The notes beneath the pieces were generated by a model, which searched no databases, was not told the DNA's origin, and saw nothing but the letters and a program-made list of their open reading frames with translations. The position numbers and the translations under genes are program-made. From positions 20,465,594-20,529,593 of the forward strand of contig CM055881.1 in NCBI GenBank assembly GCA_029582165.1: a stretch of DNA of 64,000 nt, written 5' to 3'. How positions within the stretch are numbered: the first letter of the stretch is position 1; the number at the start of each line of letters is the position of its first letter. This document shows positions 25,314 to 38,700 of this stretch, in pieces. The DNA comes from Portulaca oleracea. Taxonomy: Eukaryota; Streptophyta; Magnoliopsida; Caryophyllales; Portulacaceae.

Positions 25314-28300
25314 CTCTCTCTCTTTGTCCTCTCCGTTTGCCCATATAGAGTGATGAGTGGGAATGTAGATGAAGGTGAGGGAAGATAGATGTGTCGGACT
25401 TAGATTTTGAGGTAGGTGAATGGACGAGTGAGCTTTTCAACTTAAGCTAAAAGTGCAAACATGAGATTCTCTTTTTGTTCCCATTTTTAGCAACAAAAGT
25501 AAACTCAAAAAGCCATAATTGAATAAATCATTTTATTGAGCCTTAAAAGATGCGTATATTAAAGGTCGACTCATTGTTGACTCTGACTGATTCAAGAAAT
25601 AAAAATGCTTCACAGAGAAGATAACCCTAGCTGACGCCATGGCTTTCGTGGTATCGTCTCCTTATTTGCAACCTAATCTTGAAGCATTCTCACTCTAGTT
25701 GGGTTTTTTTGCCGCTTTTTGCAGGGACAGTTTCCCTGATTGGATCATGTTCTCAAGTTCGTTCTTGAAGGTCCAACAATTCTCCCTGTCACGACCCCTA
25801 TATCAGTGGTAGTTGCAGAATTGGTTGGGTTCCAGTTCTTTGACTTGATTTCTAGTTTTATCTTAGGCAAAGGCAACTCACCTTTTCTTGTTTCAGGAGT
25901 CGCTCGAAAGCATGAGCATAAGTGGTGTCGATAAGGGGTGTATGAGGCATAGGCCCCGTAATTTCTGGTATTCTGAATTCCAAGGTTCTTAGGAGAGTTC
26001 TTAGGTGCAATAGTGGTCCTCCTACTAGATATGGTATTCTTCCCCTCCGGTGAGGCAGTCGCCCCGATGTTCCTTGTCTCCATCACAATGCATACTCCTT
26101 TAAGACGAAGGTATTCGTTGATGAACATCTCTCTTTCCATTAAAAGTACTCTTAGCTCCTACCTCTCCTTTCCCTTCATTATTGAGGCCTAACTTCTGAC
26201 TGATTTTCAAGACAATTTCGAGGAGCATATGAATGGACTTCTGTTGTTGTTCATGCTTCAACTGTAGGCCACGAGCTTTCTCGCTTAACATGCTTTGCAT
26301 TTGCTGTAAGTGCTCAATCAAATGTTTGGCAATTAAGGGGGGTGTTTTCTTTAGGTATCCGCCACTCACTATGTTGGGTCATGGTTGATGTTGTAGTCAT
26401 TGCAAGTTCTGTAGGTGGTCTCCTTGTGTGATATGGGAGCCGTAGATGGTGAAGGATTCCTATCCTGCTTGTATGGAAATTTAAGGTTTCACAAGAATAC
26501 CTTGACACTTTACTATCCAATGCATGTATGGCTTAGTTGACCTGTATGGGACTTCCTAGTGCAGACTCAACGATTATATGCTAACTAAGTTTTGTTTTCC
26601 TTGTTGGACTCACCCATGTTTTGGGCTTGCATGCTGACTCTATCCCTATATGATTCCTAGGATGGACGCAAAGGATTATCTATCAAACCCCCACTGGGCT
26701 GAGTCACGTCAAGTTATTTAACCCTTCGGGCTCAGGCCTCAAGTATGAGGTCCGATAAATGATCCTATGGGCTGACTCTATGCAGAGGCGACATGAATGC
26801 AACGGATTACACAATGGAAGAAAGGGGAAAGACCACTTATCAGGTCTCCACTAAACTAAATCACATCAGGTTGTTTGAAACTTTTCGAGCTCAAGTCTAA
26901 ATTCGAAACCGGATAAGAGGTCTAAGGGAAATGGGTATTATAAAGGGCTGCAAAGAGTCACAATGGGCCACGTGAAAAAAATCCGACCCACATAGTGTAA
27001 CCGGCGATTCTGCGTTGGATTATCTGATAGTAACTAGGCGATTCTGATTTTGCGTAAACGGACGCTTATGCTTTTGTGCCAAGTTATTTTTGGGCCTATT
27101 GGGCTACTATGTAGACTAAAATGATACCCAAGGTGTTAAGGTCAATTCTAGTCATTCAAACCAGTTAAACAGGCAACATACATATGAGGTCATTCCTAGG
27201 CTCGCCAGGTGTTAAGGTTTAAAGGGTACCATGAGATTGGCCTCGGTGCATTCAGTCGTTAAGTGGAGTGCATAACCTTTGAATGTATTAGGGTCTGCAC
27301 GATTGGATGTAGAAACCAAAGGCTTGATCGATGGAGCACATCTTTAATAGTATTGCCATTTAGGCATCCGAAGGATAAAAGGGTTAGATCTGCCATTTTT
27401 TTCCTATCTGTTGGCTGGTTAATAGAAATCCATGAGGTTATAAGAGCCAAACTTCACCATCACGAAGATCAATTTTTTTGAAACAATTTGGGCTCAAGAA
27501 TCACCCCAAACGGTGTCAAATTGATCAAGCTATGATCAAAACAAAATTGCACTGCTAGTTTACATATGCCTGCTGACCAGTTGAAATGGAACTCCAATTT
27601 GAGGCACTTAACGATCTCCTTTGGTCTTCTAACCACCTCCATTGGAAAGATAACACTCCAAAATGGTAGGATCAGTTGTGCTAAGTAGAGAGAGCACTCT
27701 TGATCATAATGAAAATTGGCCGAGAGCTAGACTAAAAACCGGAATGTAATCAGCCCCAAATTGCATTAGATCGCTCTTGATCTTGCTCAAGCTCCTAATA
27801 AGCTTAACTTCTAAAATGCTTGATAGTTCCCATGAAAGAACCTAAGAACAACCTAAATGAGGACCAAATGCATCAATCCAAGATCCAGGATCAACCTTGA
27901 TAGTTTCTGTGCATAGCATGTGATAACTTCCACAATGATGACAATATCACTAAAAGCTTCAATGATAAGAATCAGACTGAGTAAAGTCTGTCAGCAATCG
28001 GCAATGCTGTAAACATAACTACCGCACAAAAAGAGACAATTTAGCTTTAAGAGTTAAGATAGGTGCACACTAGCAAGTACTTTATCTTTAATAAAAGGTC
28101 TTGAAACTGTCACTCATCGAAATACTCAGCCCCGTATCAAGCAAATCAGGAATCTTATCAGGTTCATAAACAGAACATACAGCATAACAATTTTCAGAAT
28201 GTCGCCATTATTTCTTAGCATTTGAAAAGTTAGACCACTAGAGACAGCAGCACTGAAAAACAAGTATTGCAAATGCAAGAACAAGAGTGACTGTTTGAAA

Positions 28301-30436
28301 CATTGCATGCACACAATTTTCAGATTGTTCTGTGAGCTAAAAGATGGGACCTCTTCAGAAACTTACATTAAGAGCCGTTAGCCTGGTCTTATGAGCAGCT
28401 GCTGGCAGACCATCTTCATATGAATGAACTACAACAACAGCATCAGTCTCCCCTTCCTGTAAAGCTAAACAAATTCAATAGCTGTCCTGTGATAGTTGAA
28501 CTCTAGCTAAGTTATGGATAGCACCTTAGTTTAAAATAGCGCGCGTGGCGCGCGCTATAGCGCACGAGGCGCTGTAGCGCAACCCACAGCGCTACGAACT
28601 GCCGAGGCGTAGCGCAGTTCACGAGGCGCGCGCTATGTGGGCAAAGGCGCGTGGCGCGTGGCGCACGAGGCGCGCGCTACATGGATTTTGTACTGTTCAA
28701 TTTTTTTTTTTTACTTTTTACTGTGCTATTTTTGAAAAAAAAAGGGAAAAGCTTTTATTTTTGGGTAAAAACCCTAGCCTGCCTGAAATTCCCTCATTTC
28801 ACAAATCTCACGCGTGGTGCTGCTTCTCTGCCTCTGTGCGTGCTGCTCCAACTCAGGTATGTCTTCTTCTTCTTCTCTTCTTCTTCTTCTTCTTCTCTTC
28901 TTCTTCTTCTTCCTCTGCCTGCTTCTTCTCTTTTTCTTCTTCTTCTTCTTCTTCTTCCTCTGCCTGCTGCTTCTCTTCTTCTTCTTCTTCTTCTTCCTCT
29001 GCCTGCTGCTGCTGCTTCTTCTTCTTCTTCTTCTTCTTCTTCTTCTTCTTCTTCTTTTCTTCTTTTCTTCCTCTGCCTGCTTCTTTTCTTCTTCTGTGTG
29101 CTGCTGCTGCTGCCTGCTGGTTCTTCATCCTCTTTTTTTTTTTTAAATTTCTGGGCAGTGAGTCACACTGTCACAGACATTTGCTCCTTCTGCATTTCTT
29201 TTTCTTTTTATCTTTATTTGCTCTCTGTTTGCTTGCCTACTGTTTTAATTTGGTTGCTGTGGCTGCTGTTTATTTTGTAGCTTTTGGTCTGTTGGGCAGT
29301 GAGTGGAGTGGGGGGTGGGCTGAGTGTGAGACTGTGAGTTATGGAGGGGGAAGGAGGTTCTGCTAGTGGTTCAAGCCAACCTAAATCTGATGATCCTGCT
29401 TGGAAGTACTCACGACGAGATCCAAATAATATAAGTGTATTCTATTGTGACTTTTGTGGACATAAGACCTCGGGGGGAGTCTCTCGGATGAAACAACATT
29501 TGGTCGGTGGATTTCGAAATGCAACTGCGTGCACTAAAGCTCCCCCACATGTTGTTAGAGAATGCCAAGACTTTATGGAATTCAAAAAACAAACTAGGGA
29601 AGCTCAAAGTGCACTTAGACAAGTAGATTTCATTGTTTGTGATGAGGATGAAGACGATATTGAAGATGATGTACAACTTGTTGGGAAAAAGGGAAGTGCT
29701 AGCATATCTAGGTCTAAGCCAAAGCCACCAAGCCAAAAGGGTCCAATGGATATGTTTGTCTCTAAAAAGCCGGCAAATGTTGTAAAGGGGAAAACAGTCC
29801 AAGGGAGGCAAGCAACCATGAATGAATTGTGCAAGAAAAAACTTAGAGGGAGGGTTTGTGATGAAATTGCCAAGTGGTTTTATGATGCGGGGATTCCATT
29901 TCATGCATCTCAGTACCCAAGTTTCGCTTCTATGCTTAGTGTAATGTGTTTTTTTATGTTTTCTTTAAATGACTATGCTTGTTTATCTCTTTTGAAGACT
30001 AATTTAGTATTATATCGTATGTCAAGCATATTTGCGTGATTTTTCGTCATATTAATTGTGTCTAATCTAATTTTTTATGTTATTTTTGAGTTCATTATGT
30101 GAAAATATAGCTTCTACATGATTTTGAAGCAAAATTGAGCTTTTGTGCGCCTCGCGCCTCGCGCCTCGGGGACCCTTGCGCTATTTTGCGCCACGCGCTA
30201 TTTTAATCCCAGGATAGCACATAAAACTTCAGCACCAAATAACATCCTCCCAGAGTAATGAAATCCTGCATAATGCGAAACTTTGACTATGTACAATCTA
30301 AAATCATAGCAGCCAGCACAACATCCAGAAATGGGAAACTATTTCCAATTTATATGTACATTTGTTTGAATAATTAGGAAAAAGAAAAAAAAAATCAGAT
30401 GCTTAGGAAGCATCTACAACCAAATTATAGACTATC

Positions 30437-30482
<46 letters not shown>

Positions 30483-33400
30483 GAACATTTAGTTGCCAAG
30501 AAACTTCATCTACTTATTGAATTGCTAATTTTTTCCGGAAAAGCTCACAACTGTGAAGATTTTTCATCGGAATGATGTAATCAATTTGTTGTTCCCTTGT
30601 TGGATTTTTTCCTTGAAGTCTTCTATAAAATTGCAATTGAGGAATGATAACGTAATACAAGAATGAGTTAAGACCTTTAAAATATCATTTATTGGGGATA
30701 TTACGAAGATTTTGTATTTTAATTATATTTTACAATTGTTTATTCTTTATCTTAATATATATTAGCCTAAATAAACATGTTTAGTATTAGGTTTAGGTTT
30801 TACCCTATTATAGTTTATCACATATCTTAAGGATATCCTTAGGTTTCCTAATTCCCCTATCACTTCTATCTATTGCCCCCCCCCCCCCTACACACACACC
30901 CACCCACCCAATATGTAATGAGCTTGGCAGTATAGACTTCAACATTAAATCGAGGTTAATTTTTTCAAACCATTAGTTTTGTGCGTGAATTCTCTGAAGT
31001 GGGACTCGGCCTACATCAACAGGAATATAGGGGCGTGGGGAGGACACCATGATGGGTCATAAAGTAAAGCTATCATGATAGATAGAGTTGGCAAGGGTGG
31101 AAAGAGGGCACAATGGAACTTTACTGACTATACTAGAGACACTTCTCAAAACCTTTTGCTTAGTGCATAATTTACTGGAAACCTAAGGGCGTAATTTGAA
31201 TGATCTACTTTACCAAATCGATAACACAATATTTGAACGATTTACTTGAATGATTGTTAGAGAAGCTCATCAGGACAGTCGGATAACTTTTGAGGAAAGA
31301 AATTTTTATATATTCCTTGAACTACTATGTAAAAAGTTGCAACAGTCTACTCAATAAAATCTATGCCACTAGAATTGAAACAGCCAGGCAAAGTCTTGAG
31401 GAGTCACCTTAATCTGACAATATGACTCCTTCAGTCTATTAAGCATCAGTAAATCTATTGGTTTTGCCAAGGCATCTGTTCTGATAGGAGGCCATGTCTG
31501 GTGATGCCTTTGAGTCCAAAGCAAGCTTCTTGTTATGTCCTGCGCAGCACACATCATAAGCATTATCAAAATCATAGTCTCCGTAGCAACAGAAATCAAC
31601 AAGAGAATCAAATAGCATTTGACCTAGCAATACCTCTCCTCCAAAAGATAATGTTATTCCTGTGGTTGGCAGTGCAACTCCATCCTGAAGATCACACCAT
31701 CAAAGATAACCAACATCATATTATTTAATTGTGAATAACCCAGTACCATTTTGTGAGGGAACTAAGATGGTCATTGAAATTTTACGACACCAATATATCC
31801 AAATCCAAATTCATAAGATATCCCTTTCTTAGTACACATTACGATCTATCGATTCAAGAAATTGATCTGCAGAGTTCTTACAAAAGAAACTACAATTGTA
31901 TCAAACACATCTGATGACTTGATTAGTGAAATTTGCGCATCAACACAATTGCACAATCTCGAACACATGTAAAATGCAAATCACAATTGATAAGGCAGGA
32001 CACAAAAACAAACTTATTGCAAGAAACCAAACATATAGCTCATTACTAAGCCTCAGTAGCCCTTTGGAACAAATTCATCCTAGGAAGCACCCAAGCTTAA
32101 TCCTTAGATTGGATGAACGATAAAAACTGAGTTGATTGCAAAATTCAATCTTCCCATCAACACCCCCTTCCTCACCCCGATACATGCCTCTATACCCCGA
32201 CACCCCCAATAGATACTGTCGGGCAAGGTTGAGGAGACCGTGATCAAGTCCACCATCATTGATGTTAATACTCCTCGAACAGTGAGTGCCCGATGACTTT
32301 CTTTACTAGCGGTTCACTCAAGTGTTTAGGCTTCTCAATTCCCGCCCCAATTTTGGTAGGTAAGATTTCGTGTGGTGCTCAGGGGAAAGTTTCACCCTCT
32401 TGTTGTGAACAAAGGCTTATGAGTTCTCCAACCCATTATGTATTACATGCCGATAAAATTACCATAGACGCCCCAGGAGGATGTGGCACGCACTCATTGG
32501 AATATCACACAAAACAAAGTATTGATATCGAGAATCAATTAACAAAGTAATAAGAACTTGTTTCAGTGCCTTGAGATCGCCACTGTCGTTGAGCCATTTC
32601 AATGAGTAAGGGCGAGGAGGGGGAATGGTGGGGAGGCCTAGTTTGTCCACCACGACAGTTGATGCCACGTTAGTGAAACTTCCTCCATCAATGATGAAAT
32701 TGGAAACCTTTCGTCCAAACGTGCACTGAGTGTGGAATATCATCTCCCTTTTGGCCTTGTCGAGAGGAGGCTCATTAGTGTGTAGCAGTCTCCTCAAGAC
32801 AAGTATCTCCACATTGTCGGCCTTGAGAACTTCTTCCTCGTTGACTCAACCCAATCCTCAACGATAGCCTCGGGTTCCTCTTGGCGAGCCAAAAGACCAA
32901 AAGACTCTCCTCGATCTCTTGGACCTCCTGGAGGGTCAAGGTCCTTCTTGTTGGGCAATCGGTTTGGAACTGACTGTACCCTTGGCACGTGAAGCACTTC
33001 TTGCCCTCAAACTTCTTGGGAAGCTCCTTGGAGGGGGGGGGGGGCAATTCCCTTAACCTTGTCGACCCTCCGTGGGGGAGTAGTTTTAGGAGCTTCAGTA
33101 GAATGGGGAGTGTTTGATTGCATGGGCCAGGGAGGAGGGAAGAAGGTTCGGCCCTAAGGCATGGGAAGGGACTTTTCCTTCTTCCTTCGCTCAACCTTGA
33201 GAGCCAAGTTGCAAAGGTCATCCAAAAAGTGATACAGTTGAATCTCGACTTTTTGGCAATGTACCGAGATAAACCGATTTGAAAACCTCATCATAGTTTG
33301 TTCCAAAGGTTCTTGAAGGTCACTCTTGATGAGCAACTGCTCAAATTCCTGAATGCATTCGCTCACGCTTCTCTTCCCTTGCCCAAGGGCGAAGAGTTTT

Positions 33401-35724
33401 CTCAAGATGTTCTGCTTGTAGGTGCTCGACAAGAAATGTCAATTCATCAACATCTTCAATTTCACCCATACAGTGATCTTACTCTTCCCATCTCGAGCTC
33501 GTTGTGTCTTCACCCTCTCAAACGAAAGGGATGCCACCTTGGTGTGTTTCAAGCTAGCAACTTTGAAGGCGTTCTCATCACTACACCCGTTAGCCTTAAA
33601 GATCATTTCTGCCATTTGAGTCCACTCCAAGTATTCATCGGGATCAAGGGAGCCATTGAATTTCAGAAACTCAACTTTGATGCCATGGAATTCATCCCAT
33701 TGTGGTCTCTCTCCCCTTCTTTGGTGTTGCCCTGTTTGTATGGAGCCACTAATATCATCACTCGACTCCGAAGAGGGAGGAGAACGATCTGGACTCTGAG
33801 GAGTCTCTTCTCCTAGAAAGGCATTGGTCTTGGAGGTGTGCGGCTACTTTGAGTAAGTTGTTTCGCAAGGGTTCGGAGAATTTGTTGCATGGAGTTGAAC
33901 TTGTTTAAGTGTTGATACCCGATATGTGTCGGCAGTCATGCCATCAACAAAATAACGGTTAAGTGTTGATACCCGATACCCCATCTCCATGATCTCTTGT
34001 ATGAGCTTCACGCTGCTACCGTTTTCTCCAAGATCGATCTCCGAAGTGGCTATCAACAAATCCGCAAGAAGGAAGGGGATGAGTAGAAGATCGCTTTCAA
34101 AACCAAGGATGGTTTACATGAGTTGCTAGTGAAGCCGTCTGGGCTCTCCAATGCAACTAGCACTTTCATAAGGTTGATGAATGAAATCCTAAGGCCTTTT
34201 CTTGGGAAGTTCATATTGGTCTACTTCGATGACATATTGATTTATTCCGAAGATGAAGAAGTTCATGTGCAACACCTCAAAAAAGTCTTCGAGATTCTCC
34301 AGGCTCAAAAACTTTATGGCAAACTCGAGAAGTTGCGACTTCTTCTCCCCTAAGGTGACTTTCCTAAGGTATGCGGGGTCCCGAGATGGAATCTCAATGG
34401 TTTAGGCAATCCGTTCTTAGCCTACCCTCACTACTATCACCGAAGTGGGACGCTTTCATGGCCTCGACTCCTTTTATTGGCGGTTCATCCAGAATTTCTC
34501 AACTCTAATGGCACCAATCATGGAGTGTATGAAGAAGGGAGTCTTCACTTGGACTTCTAAGGCTCAAGTGGCCTTCGAATCACTCAAAGAAAAGCTATCT
34601 AGTGCTCCAGTTTTGGCGCTTCCAAACTTTGATCAATTGTTTAAGGTAGGGTGCAATGCTAGTGGTGTTGGCATCGAGGTTGTTTTGATCCAAGACAAGA
34701 GGTAGATTGCCTATTTTAGTGAAAAGCTCAACGGATCTACACTCAACTACAACACCTATATGACAAGGAGTTTTACACTACGGTGAGAGCCCTTGATCAT
34801 TAGTACCATCATCTACGACCCAAGCAGTTTGTGTTGCATTCAAATCATGAAGCACTCAAATACCTCAACAGCCAACACAAGTAGAATGCAAATGACGCCA
34901 AGTGGGTAGAGTTCATGCAATCCTTCAAACTTCATGGTAGAACACAAGAAGGGGAGCTCTAACATTGTAGCCGATGCGCTATCAAGAAGGTACTCCCTAT
35001 TATCTATTGTTGAAGCTAACGTTTTTTGGTTTGCTTGCATGAAATATTCATATAGAGATGATCCTGATTTTGGTCCATACTTTGTGGATGACTTTGTTGA
35101 CCCTAAGTCCCTATTTGGGAAACAAGAAGGTTTCTTATTCAAGGGAAACAAACTTTGTGTCCCTCATGGACCCTTAAGAAAATTGCTTATGAAAGAGGTT
35201 CATGGCGGTGGGTAAGTTGGACATTTTGGGGTGAGCAAAACTTTGGACATGCTTAGGGAGCACTTCTTTTGGCCAAAGATTGGTGATGTTCAAGATGTGG
35301 TGTCTAAATGTGTTGTATGTCGTAAGGCCAAGAGTCAGTTTCACTAATGTTCTGCTTGGGAGAAGAGTTAGGGGGTTAAGGGGAATTAAGAAGAGTGTTT
35401 ACTCCTCCTTACCTCTGCTTGGGAAGGGAGTGAGAGGGGGTAAGGGGGAGTAAGGTGGAGTGTGATTTATCCTCCTTTACTCCTTTTAACTCTTATTTTT
35501 CTAGCACCCCAATTTGGGGTGTAAAAAAGTGTTTAATTGAATCATTACATAATAGAAAATGACCATATTACCCTTAACCAACACACCCACACATATCCCT
35601 CTCTCTCTCTCTCTCTCTCCAACTCACACTCTCTTCATCTCTCTCTCTCTCTCTCTCTCTAACACACACACACACACACACATCTCCCTCTCTCTCTCTC
35701 TCATTTGCACACACACACACCCCC

Positions 35725-35761
<37 letters not shown>

Positions 35762-38700
35762 TTTCTCTCACTCACTCACTCTCTCTCTCTCACACACACA
35801 CACACGCACATCTCTCTCTTTCTCTCCCTCCCTCCCTCCCTCCCTCTCTCTCTCTCTCTCTCACTCACTCTCTCTCTCTCACACACACATGAGAGAGAGA
35901 GAGAGAAAAAGGTAGAGAGAAAAGTGTTGTTAAGAGAGTAAAGATAGAGAGAGAGAGAGAGAGAGAGAGTGAGGTTAGGGAGAGAGAGAGAAGGTAGAGA
36001 GAGAAGAGGAGGGGAGTAGAGAGAAAACATGTATATAGTTGTTGTATGAGTGTAATACCATGTCATTGTACTACATATAATATGAAAGGGTAAATATGTC
36101 AATTAAATACTTAATTTTATGAACTCTCCTAATTGAGTTCCCAAGCAAGGGCTAGTTACCCTTACTAACACTCCATGCCCTTACCCTTACCCTCTTTTAC
36201 TCTTATGAACTCCCACCCTCCTTTTTAACTCCCTACCCAAGCAGACCCTAAGGGTTATATACACCTTTACCTATTCCTCAAGACCCTTGGGAGGATGTTA
36301 GCATGGATTTCATTGTGGCACTACCTAGGACGATTAGAGGGGTAGATGCTATATTGGTGGTTGTGGGTAGATTCTCAAAAAAAATAAGGCTCATTTCATT
36401 GCATTATCTAAATCTCTGATGATACAGACTACATTACTCACTTGTACTTCCGCGAGATTTTCAACCTTTATGGCATCCCTAAGAGTACTATGTTTGATCG
36501 GGATACCAAGTTCATGGATCTTTTTTGTAGGACTTTGTGGAGGTTATTGGGCACCGAACTGTTGTTTAGCCTGCCTATCACCCCCAAACCGAAGTGGTGA
36601 ATAGAGTGGTGGGTACTCTTTTGAGGAGTTTCATCAAGAGCAACATGAGAGAATGGGATTTGAGACTACCCCTTGCTAAGTATGCTTTCAACAAGGCCCC
36701 TACCTATGCTACGGGAGTTTCTCCCTTCGAGGCCTTGTATGGTGTGAATCCACTCTCAACCATCGACCTCATTCCATTACTGGTGGACGCTATAGCTAAT
36801 GTTGAGGCCTCTATTATGGCCAAGGAGATCAAGAAGGTGCATCAACAACTGAGGGCTTGCATTGAGAAAGTGAATGAGTTGTATAAGGCAAGAGTGAACA
36901 AGCATAGGAGTTACTTTTTTCAACTCGGTGATCTTGCGTCTTTACACTTGTGCAAGGAATGGGTTTTATCTTTGAGGAAGAACAAGCTATTGCCAAGGGG
37001 AGATGAACCACTTAAGGTACTTGAGAGGATTGAAGACGAGGCCTACAAGCCCGGGTGAAATAGGGAATGTCTCATCTACGTTCGACCTTACAGATCTTAC
37101 ACACTATCTTGAGGTGGATAAGGAGCCAACACATTTGAGGGCGAATCTTTCTCAAGAACGGGAGGATGATACATGCCTCGATAACTTGGCACCCCGGATT
37201 AAGCTAATACTTCCCGGCAAGGTTGAGGATACAGTGATCAAGTCCACCATCAATGATGTTCATAACTTGACAAATACTTCACTCACCCTCGTAAATTCTT
37301 GAGCTATTCCCGAGACCCCTTGGGGTATCTAGGGCACCAACATACCCTTGGTTTACTAGGTGAGTCGGGTTCAACATGGGAAGGAAGAAAGAACAATGAA
37401 GAAACAATGCATGGTAGAGCGTGTCATCCGCCTTTACGAGCGTGTCATCCATGGAAGGATCGAATGTTGTTGGTGAGTGAAAGGACACAATCATGATGAC
37501 CCGTCCAGAGAGGGGGTCATGATCGTGTCCCCCTATGACACGGTCATGCCCTATGAGAATTTTCGTGTCACTTTGAAGAAATCTCAAGTGACACATCATG
37601 TCCCTGTCTGACACAATCATGTCATCTAAGGGCGTCCAACAATTCTCATAGGGCACGATTGTGTGATTTTGGGCTTTCATTAGTCTCATGTAATTTTCCC
37701 CAATTACCCCCACTCCCAATCTAATGTGAAAGACTTAATCCTAGCCTTTGGTTTGTAATAGGGTTATTTGTGGCCCTTTGGGGTTCTCTCCTAGGAATTT
37801 TCCCTAATCCAAGCCATGTATACTAAGGCATTTTGAAGGGGTGAACACAACAGTTTATTGATGAAATGAAATGGTGTTTTGAGACCAACTTAAAACTCTC
37901 TCAAACTTTATAGCCTTTCTTTGGTTGTGTTTCTTCTCTTTACAAGTTGCTTGGTGATGCTTTGGAGTAGCTTTAGTGGAAAGTTCTTGCAGGGTTGGGT
38001 GCTTGTTGGTGGAGTGTCTACTTTATGCAAGTCTTGATCTTTCTAGATCACTTGGTGAGTCGTTGGCCGCTTAAGGTGATCATATCCAAATTTCTTGTTT
38101 GTTTTCTTTGTTAATCTTGTTTGGTGTTGAAGTTGGGATAAAAGAGTTGGTATTTTGGTGATTGTGTTGCCCTTGCTCTGTTTTAGAAGTAATTTGGGTG
38201 TATGTGAATCGTAAGTTGAATATTGTCGATCCTTGATGCAAAATCTAACCTATGGGCCATTTTTCCTTTATAAAGATGAGTCTTTTCATCCCTTGCATGC
38301 ATCACCCCCGATCCCCAAAAATTTTTTTAAATAAATAAAAATAAATGAAAAAACACTCACACACTAGTAAAGGATTAGCATGAAGCAAACACAAAGCCGC
38401 TTATGTGTTCCCATCTATTTTATGTTCCTTTGTCCTCATCCCACTTTCTTATTAGGTGAGGGGAGGTGCAATATCATAGTTTTACTACTCAAATGAAAGA
38501 TATACAAGTAGAAGTCTCATACCTCTATACATATGATTGATGTAACCTGGGCACCAATGTTTACCACACATGCAGTTGATAACCCATTTCCAAATACTGT
38601 GGCAAGAGCTTCCTGGATACACAATATGTGGCATTGATTAATGATGATATGATGTGTTCACAATAAATGAAACCCAAAATTACATTAAAAGGACAGTAAA

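Larger units (their letters stand above)
32178..38280 (+). mobile_element. Rearranged Ty3/gypsy retrotransposon in ARP9 intron 10
   Basis: Three blocks. (1) 32178-32275 is a plus-strand fragment homologous to the post-integrase segment at 37165-37265 ('gcaaggttgagga..c.gtga'). (2) 32280-33912 holds gag and protease on the minus strand. (3) 33919-37040 holds RT, RNase H and integrase on the plus strand, followed by LTR-like DNA to about 38280. The gag-protease block is therefore inverted relative to pol. A Tourist MITE sits in the integrase. No 5' LTR or target duplication was identified, and every coding domain has stops. Confidence 0.8.

Noticed and set aside
28635..29366. Long plus-strand frames (209-243 codons) and a minus-strand poly-Lys/Glu frame over the (CTT)n tract
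   Set aside because: They are produced by the CTT/GAA microsatellite inside the hAT element; phenylalanine, serine or leucine runs depend only on frame.
35559..36102. Serine/leucine-histidine and arginine-glutamate frames over 35.6-36.1 kb
   Set aside because: Translations of (CT)n, (CA)n and (GA)n repeats within the Tourist MITE.
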